From assembly GCA_026389975.1 (NCBI GenBank), contig JAPLGV010000170.1, positions 1 through 7,241 of the forward strand: a stretch of DNA of 7,241 nt. Reading direction: 5' to 3'. The DNA is from Chloroflexota bacterium. Lineage in GTDB: Bacteria; Chloroflexota; Anaerolineae; Anaerolineales; Villigracilaceae. A program made the position numbers and the translations under genes. Below the pieces are notes generated by a model. That model worked only from the letters and a program-made list of their open reading frames with translations. It had not been told where the DNA came from and did no database searches. Of the stretch, positions 1-5,674 are shown in pieces. Each line of letters opens with the position of its first letter. Position 1 is the stretch's first letter.

Positions 1-96
1 GCCGAAGGACTGGGAGATGAAAGCGACGCGGTATTCCATCGCCGCGGCGAGGTTGGTTTTCCAGAGCGAGAGGAGGAATTTTAATTCGCGGAGCAT
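1..96 (-). CDS. ABC-2 type permease, second subunit (N-terminal fragment)
   Basis: This is the first 32 codons of a gene that runs off the left edge. It starts with ATG at 96 and reads MLRELKFLLSLWKTNLAAAM, continuing EYRVAFISQSFG. This matches the N-terminus typical of the COG3694-type membrane subunit of ABC-2 exporters: a short cytoplasmic lead with a Trp-Lys-x-Asn and Met-Glu-Tyr-Arg pattern, then the first membrane helix. It lies 92 bp downstream of the first permease on the same strand. The order ATPase, COG4587 permease, COG3694 permease is the usual order for this exporter type. The intact protein would be a six-helix membrane protein pairing with the first permease; its substrate cannot be predicted. 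Only a weak purine-rich stretch (GGGGTAGACAA) precedes the start. Confidence 0.75.
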   Translation of the reverse strand, partial: MLRELKFLLSLWKTNLAAAMEYRVAFISQSFG

Positions 97-107
97 TTGT
101 CTACCCC

Positions 108-158
108 AAAAGGCACGACCCCCAAAGAGCGGGGACAGGCGAAACATAAAGGAAAAAG
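108..158. repeat. Dispersed repeat, copy 1 (CCCC-hairpin type)
   Basis: The segment with CCCCCAAAGAGCGGGGACAGG as its core (positions 119-139) resembles 2776-2827. The shared pieces are CACGA, CCCCCAAA, CGGGGACAGG and TAAGGAAAA, in the same order and with nearly the same spacing. The core can fold into a small CCCC/GGGG hairpin. It sits between the two permease genes, followed on the + strand by an A-rich run (150-171). Confidence 0.6.
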
Positions 159-188
159 CAAAAAACAAAAAGTAGAATTTTCGGGTTG

Positions 189-974
189 TTAGCCTCCATT
201 GATTGCCAGCCTTTTCATCCCGCGTGAGAATGCCAGCGCCAGTAAGCTGCCGAGCACGGCCAGCCAGAGGAGTTGCCCGGTTATGATTTGTGCGAAAAGC
301 TGCATGTCAGGCCGGACGAACAGGCGCGCCGGTCCGTACATCATGTAAGCGAACGGCAGGGACTTGGCAATCGTCTGCAGCCAGGCCGGATAGAAATCCA
401 GCGGGATGAGCATCCCGCCCAGAACGAAGGTGAATTTCTGGTAGATCCATTCGAAGGGCGCTACTTCCTCGGCGACGAAGGCCGCCAGTCCGATGAGGGC
501 GTTGACGCAGAAGTGCAATAACCAGGCTCCGACCAGCGCGACGAGAGCCAGCGGCCAATTGACCAGGTCCGGGGGCGGCCCGGCCATGGCCCAGACCAGC
601 GCGCCACCCTGTACGAACAACATGCCCATGCGCGGCAGGGATTCGCCCAGTCCGCTGGAGAGTTGATAGAGTAGGAAGTTGTAGGGTTTGTTCAGGAGGT
701 AGGCGATGGAGCCGTCCTTGACCTGCTCGGAGATGACGCGTGCCAGGCGCGGGCGGCCCAGTTCGAGGGACTCGGCCAGTAGCAGGTACCGCATGGTGTC
801 GCGCAGGCTCAGGCCATTGATGATGTCCGAACCGGCGGCGGCGAAGGTGATGCTCCACAACTGGAAAAATATCCACATGAAGAGCAGGATCATGGCGGAG
901 CGCGTCACCAGTTCGGCGGGGTAGGCCAGGCTGTTGAGAAGGTTGATTTTGAAGATGGCGAAATATTTTTTCAT
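189..974 (-). CDS. ABC-2 type permease, first subunit (COG4587-like)
   Basis: This is a membrane subunit of an ABC exporter, 261 residues from the ATG at 974 and ending at TAA 189-191. The N-terminus MKKYFAIFKINLLNSLAYPA is characteristic of the COG4587-type ABC-2 family (known family knowledge). About six hydrophobic segments follow, including one around AMILLFMWIFFQLW, one around WPLALVALVGAWLLHFCVNALIG and a C-terminal one around ITGQLLWLAVLGSLLALAF. The frame stays open to a TTG at 998, but that would translate half of the palindrome at 986-1015, so the ATG at 974 is preferred. No good Shine-Dalgarno sequence is visible. The gene lies 36 bp downstream of the ATPase stop, with the palindrome filling the gap. 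It would form the channel with the second permease and be powered by the neighbouring ATPase. The substrate is unknown. Confidence 0.88.
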   Translation of the reverse strand: MKKYFAIFKINLLNSLAYPAELVTRSAMILLFMWIFFQLWSITFAAAGSDIINGLSLRDTMRYLLLAESLELGRPRLARVISEQVKDGSIAYLLNKPYNFLLYQLSSGLGESLPRMGMLFVQGGALVWAMAGPPPDLVNWPLALVALVGAWLLHFCVNALIGLAAFVAEEVAPFEWIYQKFTFVLGGMLIPLDFYPAWLQTIAKSLPFAYMMYGPARLFVRPDMQLFAQIITGQLLWLAVLGSLLALAFSRGMKRLAINGG

Positions 975-985
975 GATTTTGCCGT

Positions 986-1015
986 TGTAGGGGCGCAATA
1001 TATTGCGCCCCTACA
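986..1015. repeat. Perfect 30-bp palindrome (REP-like element)
   Basis: The left arm TGTAGGGGCGCAATA (986-1000) is followed directly by its exact reverse complement TATTGCGCCCCTACA (1001-1015). The element separates the exporter ATPase from its first permease and contains the ATPase stop codon (TAG on the minus strand, 1013-1011). Such short palindromes are often dispersed in many copies in bacterial genomes; only one copy is visible here. In RNA it would form a very stable hairpin within the operon transcript. Confidence 0.85.
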
Positions 1016-2044
1016 CTGCGGACCCGTAAATCTCGGCAATGACCTCTTCCAGTGGCGGGTCTGAGACGGTGATGTCCACCAGCGTCCCAGCGCCGGAGAG
1101 GGCGGCCATCACTTTCTCGACCGGGGTGGTGCGTGTGTCGAAGCGCAATTTCACCCCGTAGCGTTCCTTGGCCACCTTGAGCGTCTCGGTGCCTTCGATG
1201 TGGAAGTCGGTGGGAATTTGCTCGGCGTAACGCACCTCGACCAGTTTCGAGGTCAGGAAGGAGCGCTTGAGGGTCGAGACTTTGTCTTCGTAGACAATCT
1301 GCCCGTGATTGATGATGATAACGCGTTTGCACAGAGCTTCCAGGTCTCCGGCGTCGTGGGAGGTCAGCAGGACGCCAACGTTTTCCTGTTTCGCCATCTC
1401 GCGCAGGGCGTCGCGGAAGTGCTGTTTGGCGACCACGTCCAGCCCGATGGAGGGTTCGTCGAGCAGGAGTAGTTTGGGTTTGTGCAGGAGCGAGGCGGCC
1501 ACTTCGCAGCGCATGCGTTGACCGAGCGAGAGCTTGCGCACCGGCGTCTCGAGCAGGTCGCCGATCTCGAAGGCTTCGGCCAGGAAGGCGATGCGCTTCT
1601 TCGTCTCGCGGTCGTCCAGCTCGTAAATTTTTCCGAATAGCGCTTGGTCTCACGGTCTTCCATCTCGTAGATTTTACCGAACAGGGTCAGCGTGTCAATG
1701 GCGGGCAGGTGATACCACAACTGCGGGCGCTGTCCGAAGACGGTGCCGATGTGATAGGCCAGTTTCTGGCGCTGTTTCCAGGGGACGTAGCCGAGGACTT
1801 TGGCCTCGCCTCCGCTGGGGAACAGAATGCCGGTGAGAATTTTTATGGTAGTGGACTTGCCGGCTCCGTTCGGGCCGATGAAGCCGAGCAATTCGCCCGA
1901 TTCCATCTCGAAGGACAGACCGCGCACCGCTTCGACAGTTTTATATTCCGGTCGGAACAGCGAACGTACGCTGGCGCCCAACCCGGCGGCTTTGTGTTTG
2001 GTGCGGAAGGTTTTGGTGAGATTGGTAACCTGGATGGCCGGCAT
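1011..2044 (-). pseudogene. ABC exporter ATP-binding protein, frameshifted (COG4586-like)
   Basis: This is the ATPase of the ABC-2 exporter, split into two frames. The first part starts with ATG at 2044 (MPAIQVTNLTKTF), has Walker A GPNGAGKST (residues 57-65) and a Q-loop in VFGQRPQLWY, and reads correctly to ETK at 1643. The second part resumes at 1640 (LFGKIYELDDRETKKRIAFL) and contains signature LSLGQRMR, Walker B LLLLDEP, D-loop GLDVV, switch LLTSHD and a C-terminal extension ending IYGSAV at TAG 1013-1011. The two parts overlap by a duplicated segment (1599-1640 and 1643-1684). Removing one copy restores about 329 residues, the usual family length. A -1 slip on the AAAAA run in the second copy would also rejoin the frames with a 15-residue insertion. 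This may be a real hybrid gene or an assembly join. No strong ribosome binding site precedes the start. Confidence 0.85.
1599..1684 (-). repeat. Divergent 42-bp tandem duplication inside the ATPase gene
   Basis: Copy A (1684-1643) and copy B (1640-1599), offset by 44 nt, encode LFGKIYEMEDRETK and LFGKIYELDDRETK. They differ at 7 of 42 bases. Six differences are at third codon positions, five changes are synonymous, and the two amino-acid changes are conservative (Met/Leu, Glu/Asp). The 44-nt offset causes the frameshift. Confidence 0.9.
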
Positions 2045-2049
2045 GTCTT

Positions 2050-2080
2050 ATTTTACATCATGTCTTGTTCTGATGTACAA
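2050..2080 (-). promoter_or_regulatory. Candidate promoter for the ABC exporter operon
   Basis: On the minus strand, TTGTAC (2080-2075) and TAAAAT (2055-2050) resemble -35 and -10 boxes with a 19-bp spacer. The expected transcription start falls at or next to the ATPase ATG (2044), so the message would be leaderless or nearly so. This is pattern-based inference only. Confidence 0.35.
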
Positions 2081-2081
2081 T
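2052..2081 (+). promoter_or_regulatory. Candidate promoter for the transglutaminase-like gene
   Basis: TTTACA (2052-2057) and TACAAT (2076-2081), with an 18-bp spacer, match sigma-70-type boxes well. They lie just upstream of AAGGTGG (2082-2088), a Shine-Dalgarno-like stretch close to the ATG at 2092. The expected start of transcription is only a few bases before the ATG, so box and ribosome site compete for the same bases. Confidence 0.4.
2054..2077. promoter_or_regulatory. Inverted repeat, candidate shared operator
   Basis: TACATCA (2054-2060) and TGATGTA (2071-2077) are exact reverse complements separated by 10 bp. Their centres are about 17 bp apart, a spacing compatible with a dimeric regulator. 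The site covers the candidate promoters of both divergent transcription units. No regulator gene is present in the window. Confidence 0.35.
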
Positions 2082-2091
2082 AAGGTGGAAT

Positions 2092-2742
2092 ATGATTATC
2101 ATTTCTGAATTCGAATCCCGGCTTACCTCCAATCTGTTAAAGACCTTCCGGCACCTGTCCAGCCCGGCAGACATCCAGGCTTACCTTGACAGCATCCCTT
2201 ACATCGCCGAGGAACTCAACCGATCGCCGCTGCGGGTGATGACCGATGGGCAGGCGCACTGTCTCGACGGCGGGATTTTTGCCGCCCTGGCATTGGCGCG
2301 TCTCGGCCACCGTCCGCTCATCCTGGACCTGGTGCCTGAGCCCGGTGCGGACGATGATCACGTGCTGGCACTGTTCCAGCACAATGGAAACTGGGGCTGC
2401 ATTGCCAAATCGAACTACGCCTTCCTGCGTTTCCGTGAGCCGGTCTACCGCAGCCTGCGCGAACTGGCAATGACGTATTTCGAGAGTTACACCAACACCG
2501 AAAAGCGGAAAACTTTGCGCGGCTACACTCGTCCGCTGGACCTGTCGCTGTTTGTGCCGGAATGGATGTGGAATGAAACCGGGATCGCCGAAATCGCACA
2601 GCGGCTGTATCGCCGAAAGCCAATCCCCCTGATTTCCCCGGTAACCGCCGCCAGCCTGTCTCCGTCCGATGAGCGCTTTTACCAGGCCAACACGCTCGGG
2701 ACGAATTTCGAGTGGGCTTTTGGCGTGCGCGAAAACCCATGA
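2092..2742 (+). CDS. Uncharacterised protein with transglutaminase-like Cys-His pattern
   Basis: This is a 216-residue protein without signal peptide or membrane helix, so probably cytoplasmic. The start ATG at 2092 is well fixed: an in-frame TGA lies at 2071-2073, no other start codon intervenes, and AAGGTGG lies just upstream. The conserved-looking core has Cys57 at the head of a helix (AHCLDGGIFAALALARLG), then a strand (HRPLILDLVPE), DDDHVLALF with His90, and WGCIAKSNYAFLRFREPVYR with Asn108. Cys before a helix, then His on a strand, then an acidic or amide residue on the next strand is the transglutaminase-like/papain-like layout. Function is otherwise unknown; I recall similar uncharacterised proteins in other bacteria but cannot name a family. 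The C-terminal third (FVPEWMWNETG onward) is not recognised. It is transcribed divergently from the ABC exporter and alone on its strand until the sirtuin. Confidence 0.85.
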   Translation: MIIISEFESRLTSNLLKTFRHLSSPADIQAYLDSIPYIAEELNRSPLRVMTDGQAHCLDGGIFAALALARLGHRPLILDLVPEPGADDDHVLALFQHNGNWGCIAKSNYAFLRFREPVYRSLRELAMTYFESYTNTEKRKTLRGYTRPLDLSLFVPEWMWNETGIAEIAQRLYRRKPIPLISPVTAASLSPSDERFYQANTLGTNFEWAFGVRENP

Positions 2743-2772
2743 ACTAATGACTCTACTGCAAAAACCATCTAC

Positions 2773-2867
2773 ACACAAAGGTCACGAACCCCCAAATACC
2801 GGGGACAGGTGGGCACTAAGGAAAAGCCTTCATCACTTATCCTTTGCGTACGTCGTGTCCTTCGTGT
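2773..2867. repeat. MITE-like element with imperfect terminal inverted repeats
   Basis: ACACAAAGGTCACGA (2773-2787) and TCGTGTCCTTCGTGT (2853-2867) are inverted repeats matching at 13 of 15 positions and bounding 95 bp. No open frame lies inside. The left half contains the second copy of the dispersed CCCC-hairpin repeat. The structure suggests a small non-coding mobile or palindromic element, but no target-site duplication was confirmed. Confidence 0.45.
2776..2827. repeat. Dispersed repeat, copy 2 (CCCC-hairpin type)
   Basis: This is the counterpart of 108-158, sharing CACGA, CCCCCAAA, CGGGGACAGG and TAAGGAAAA in the same order. The core CCCCCAAATACCGGGG can form a short hairpin. It lies between the transglutaminase-like gene and the sirtuin gene, inside the longer inverted-repeat-bounded element. 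Confidence 0.6.
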
Positions 2868-2909
2868 TAAAGACCTTATTGCAGTGGACTCACTAATGCA
2901 AGATTATAA

Positions 2910-3644
2910 ATGGAAATTCCTCCCGAACTCATCACTTTCCTGCGTTCTTCTGCGCATGTCGCCGCGCTGACTGGTGCGGGCGTCTCACAGGAATCCGGGT
3001 TGCGGACTTTCCGCGACACGGCGGACGGGCTGTGGGCGCAGTACCGGCCCGAAGACCTGGCCACGCCCGAAGCGTTTGAGCGGACCCCGGAACTGGTGTG
3101 GGAATTCTACGCTGCGCGGCGGCTGAAAGCGGGCGAGGTGCAGCCCAACGCCGGTCACTTTGCCCTGGCCGAGATGGAGCGGCATGTGCCGCACTTTACG
3201 CTTATCACCCAGAACGTGGATGGCCTGCACCGACACGCTGGGAGTAAAAGTGTGGTCGAGTTACACGGCAATATTACGCGCATCAAATGCTCGCGCGGCT
3301 GTGGCGTGTTCACGGAATGGGAAGAACTACCAGGCAAAGCGCCAACCTGTCCCACCTGTGGGGCGAAACTACGCCCGGACGTGGTCTGGTTCGGGGAAAT
3401 GCTGCCGAGCGATGAACTAGCAACCGCTGTGCAAGCCGCGCGGACGTGTCAGGTCTTTTTCTCGGTTGGCACCTCGGGGCTGGTCAAGCCGGCGGCCAGG
3501 CTGCCATTGCTGGCCAAACAGATCGGCGCGGTCGTCGTGGAGGTCAACGCTGAAGAGACGCCGCTGACGCCCTCGGTGGATTATTTTTTCCAGGGAAAAT
3601 CGGGGGAAATCTTGCCGGAGTTGGTGAAAGCAGTCTGGGGCTGA
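2910..3644 (+). CDS. cobB: NAD-dependent protein deacylase, class III sirtuin
   Basis: This 244-residue sirtuin removes acyl groups from lysines using NAD+, giving nicotinamide and O-acyl-ADP-ribose; it is cytoplasmic. Visible motifs are GAGVSQESGLRTFRD (22-36) for NAD binding, QNVDGLH (101-107), catalytic His119 in VVELHGN, four zinc cysteines (127, 131, 147, 150), GTSG (187-190) and EVNAEETPLT near residue 213. Tyr67 and Arg70 in FYAARR form the Tyr-x-x-Arg pair that binds succinyl or malonyl groups in SIRT5 and CobB-type enzymes, so desuccinylase or demalonylase activity is likely, alongside deacetylation. The start is well fixed: an in-frame TAA immediately precedes the ATG and the next Met is residue 90. 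No Shine-Dalgarno sequence is visible. The substrates are not indicated by the neighbours. It ends 30 bp from the convergent channel remnant. Confidence 0.95.
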   Translation: MEIPPELITFLRSSAHVAALTGAGVSQESGLRTFRDTADGLWAQYRPEDLATPEAFERTPELVWEFYAARRLKAGEVQPNAGHFALAEMERHVPHFTLITQNVDGLHRHAGSKSVVELHGNITRIKCSRGCGVFTEWEELPGKAPTCPTCGAKLRPDVVWFGEMLPSDELATAVQAARTCQVFFSVGTSGLVKPAARLPLLAKQIGAVVVEVNAEETPLTPSVDYFFQGKSGEILPELVKAVWG

Positions 3645-3674
3645 GAAGAGCGGTTGGCAACCAGCGAGAAACTG

Positions 3675-3992
3675 TCAGGTGCGCAGGGCTCTGGCGAAAT
3701 CAGAACCGGCCGGATCTAGGAAGAGGCGCAGGTCGAAGAACCTTGCAGCAGCAAGAAGGTGGTCAATGATCTCGGCCTGGATGCGCTCGTACTCATTCCA
3801 ATTTATGGTCTTGGTGAAGACAATTAGTTCAACCGGTAAACCGGTCGAGGTGGGGGCAAGTTCGCGAACGATCAAGTCCATCTTTTTGGTATGAATCTGG
3901 GGGTGGTTTTTCAAATAGGATTCAATGTAGGCTCGGAAAATTTCCATATTGGTGATTTGCGGACCTTCCAGGGGCGAATCGAGGGGGACTTT
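3675..3992 (-). pseudogene. C-terminal remnant of a YbdG-type MscS mechanosensitive channel
   Basis: The frame encodes about 106 residues from just after a TAA (3995-3993) to the stop at 3675-3677. From QITNMEIFRAYIESYLKNHP through VRELAPTSTGLPVEL, NWNEYERIQAEIIDHLL and LRLFLDPAGSDF it follows the C-terminal cytoplasmic domain of E. coli YbdG closely (TNIGTFRAYL, LMVRQLAP, GLPLEI, YESIQADIFDH, LRLHQSPTGND). The family is normally about 400 residues with several N-terminal membrane helices and a pore helix; none of these lie upstream here. An internal ATG at 3947 could start a 90-codon product, but such a piece could not form a channel. It is most likely a leftover after deletion of the rest of the gene. 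The upstream junction lies near 3993. Confidence 0.75.
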
Positions 3993-3995
3993 TTA

Positions 3996-4157
3996 TAAGG
4001 CAAATTGGGGAATGCTTGGCCGGATTTAGTGATGTAAGTGAGGGGAGCGCTGCGCCTACGAGTGTTTTATGGCATACGCTGTTATCCCGGCGACCAGTAG
4101 AAACACTACGAACCCGGCGATGGAGGGTGTCCCGAGACCGTACACGTACGAGACGTT
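3996..4157. other. Gap between glucan hydrolase and channel remnant
   Basis: There is no confident gene. On the minus strand, directly after the hydrolase stop and in the same frame, codons 4157-4059 spell a hydrophobic segment (GFVVFLLVAGITAYAIKHS at its end) closed by TAG 4058-4056. This could be decayed coding sequence, a readthrough extension or chance. The rest, 3996-4055, shows nothing recognisable. Confidence 0.4.
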
Positions 4158-5546
4158 TCACCCGATCCATACGCCGCTCCAGGGAGAAAGATTCAAGGAT
4201 AATTTGCCTCCACTGACAGTATACTTCTCGCCGCTGATGAGGCCCTGGACGGCGCGTCCCTCACCCCAACCCAGAGCGGCGCAGGGGACCTCGATCTGGC
4301 GAGCCCGTGAGGTGGCATTCAGCGCCACGAGAACTTTGTCTTCGCCCAGAGTGCGGGCGAAGGCGTAGTGACCGTCTTCGGCCAGCAAACGGAGGTAGTC
4401 ACCGCGGCGCAGGCTGGGGGTCCGTTTTCGCAGCGCAATAAGGGTCTTGACCCAGGCGCGCAGCTCCTGGTTCCAGTCGGCTTCCTTCCAGGGGAAAGCA
4501 CGCCGCGAGTCTGGATCTTTTCCGCCTTCCTGCCCGATCTCGTCGCCGTAATAGACCGCCGGTGCACCGGGAAAAGCCATCTGAAAGAGGAAAGCCAGTT
4601 TGAGCTTATCGGTATTCCCGCCGACCAGGGTCTTGAAGCGCTCGGTATCGTGGCTGTCGAGCGGGACGTACATGGCGGACAGGTTTTCGGGTTTGTAGGC
4701 TTTGAACAACCCGTTAATGCGCTCGCCGAACTGGATGGCATTTTCGCGGCCCTGGAGTAGAGCCAACAGGGCATCCCGCACCGGGTAATTCATCAGGCCG
4801 TCGAAGTGTTTGTCATCGGCCCAGCGCGGGTTCACGTCCCAGATTTCGCCGAGCAGATAGGCATCCCGGTTGGCGGCGCGGACGACCCGGCGGAACTCGG
4901 CCCAGAAACCATCATCGTCAATCTCGTTGGGTACGTCCAAGCGCCAGCCGTCAATGCCCTGTTCGATCCAGTAACGAGCCACATCGAAGATGTACTTCCG
5001 GACCTGCTTGTTTGAGGTATTAAGTTTTGGCAGGGCTTTGTGGTTCCACCAGCCCAGGTAATTTTCCGGCTGGCCGCCATCGTAAGCGTCCAGAGGGAAG
5101 TCTTTGATGTGGAACCAACCCTTATAGGGGGAGTTTTCACCGTTTTCGAGCACATCTACGAAGGCAAAGAAGCCGCGCCCGACGTGGTTGAAGACGCCGT
5201 CGAGCACGAGGCGCACATCATTGCTATGAGCGGTGTCGAGCAGGGCGCGGAAATCAGCCAGCGTGCCGAGTTTGGGGTCAATCTGGTAGTAGTCGCTGGT
5301 GTTGTAGCGGTGCGTGGAGGTGGCGGCAAAAATGGGATTCAGGTAGATCGCGGTAATCCCCAGATCGAGCAGGTAGTCGAAGTGTTGGATGATCCCGCGC
5401 AGGTCGCCACCCTGGAAGCCCCAGGTGGTGGGCGCCGAACCCCACTTTTGCAGGTTGGGTGGGTCATTGGCCGGATCACCGTTGGCAAAGCGGTCGGGGA
5501 AAATTTGGTAGAAAATGGCGTCTTGAACCCAGTAGGGAGTAGGCAT
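4158..5546 (-). CDS. GH13 alpha-glucan hydrolase (neopullulanase/cyclomaltodextrinase-like)
   Basis: This 462-residue enzyme of the alpha-amylase family hydrolyses alpha-glucans such as maltodextrins or cyclodextrins, probably in the cytoplasm because there is no signal peptide. The (beta/alpha)8 barrel starts at once (YWVQDAIFYQIFPDRFANGD). Conserved regions are DGVFNHVG (Asp116, Asn120, His121), GWRLDVPNEI (Arg202, nucleophile Asp204), LLGEIWD (acid/base Glu234) and LDSHDTERF (His299, Asp300). The all-beta C domain follows and ends SPWSGVWIG. These motifs fit the neopullulanase/cyclomaltodextrinase/maltogenic amylase group, but the N-terminal CBM34-type domain of those enzymes is absent. 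The ATG at 5546 is preferred over the in-frame TTG at 5558; GGA lies 7 nt upstream. A TAAAAT box on the minus strand (5586-5581) could be its -10. It lies 128 bp behind the iron transporter, so co-transcription is uncertain. Confidence 0.93.
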   Translation of the reverse strand: MPTPYWVQDAIFYQIFPDRFANGDPANDPPNLQKWGSAPTTWGFQGGDLRGIIQHFDYLLDLGITAIYLNPIFAATSTHRYNTSDYYQIDPKLGTLADFRALLDTAHSNDVRLVLDGVFNHVGRGFFAFVDVLENGENSPYKGWFHIKDFPLDAYDGGQPENYLGWWNHKALPKLNTSNKQVRKYIFDVARYWIEQGIDGWRLDVPNEIDDDGFWAEFRRVVRAANRDAYLLGEIWDVNPRWADDKHFDGLMNYPVRDALLALLQGRENAIQFGERINGLFKAYKPENLSAMYVPLDSHDTERFKTLVGGNTDKLKLAFLFQMAFPGAPAVYYGDEIGQEGGKDPDSRRAFPWKEADWNQELRAWVKTLIALRKRTPSLRRGDYLRLLAEDGHYAFARTLGEDKVLVALNATSRARQIEVPCAALGWGEGRAVQGLISGEKYTVSGGKLSLNLSPWSGVWIG

Positions 5547-5674
5547 GTCTTTATCCAAGGATGATTTTTTGAACGGGCGAATTTTACCCCAGAAAAGAAC
5601 CCCGGTGTCTGGATTGACAGCGGGTATTTGCGATTCTTTCTGGACCTTCCGGCTGGTTGCGCGCGGCGAAGCCG

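Noticed and set aside
307..1653. Long 448-codon open frame on the minus strand spanning ATPase and permease
   Set aside because: Its translation is Arg/Pro/His-rich without any domain, and the ATPase and permease with clear motifs occupy another frame. It is a shadow frame of GC-rich coding sequence.
2896..2912. Upstream ATG before the sirtuin gene
   Set aside because: It is out of frame with the sirtuin, and an in-frame TAA lies immediately before the ATG at 2910.
5040..5564. 174-codon plus-strand frame antisense to the glucan hydrolase
   Set aside because: It mirrors the conserved GH13 codons and has no family resemblance of its own.
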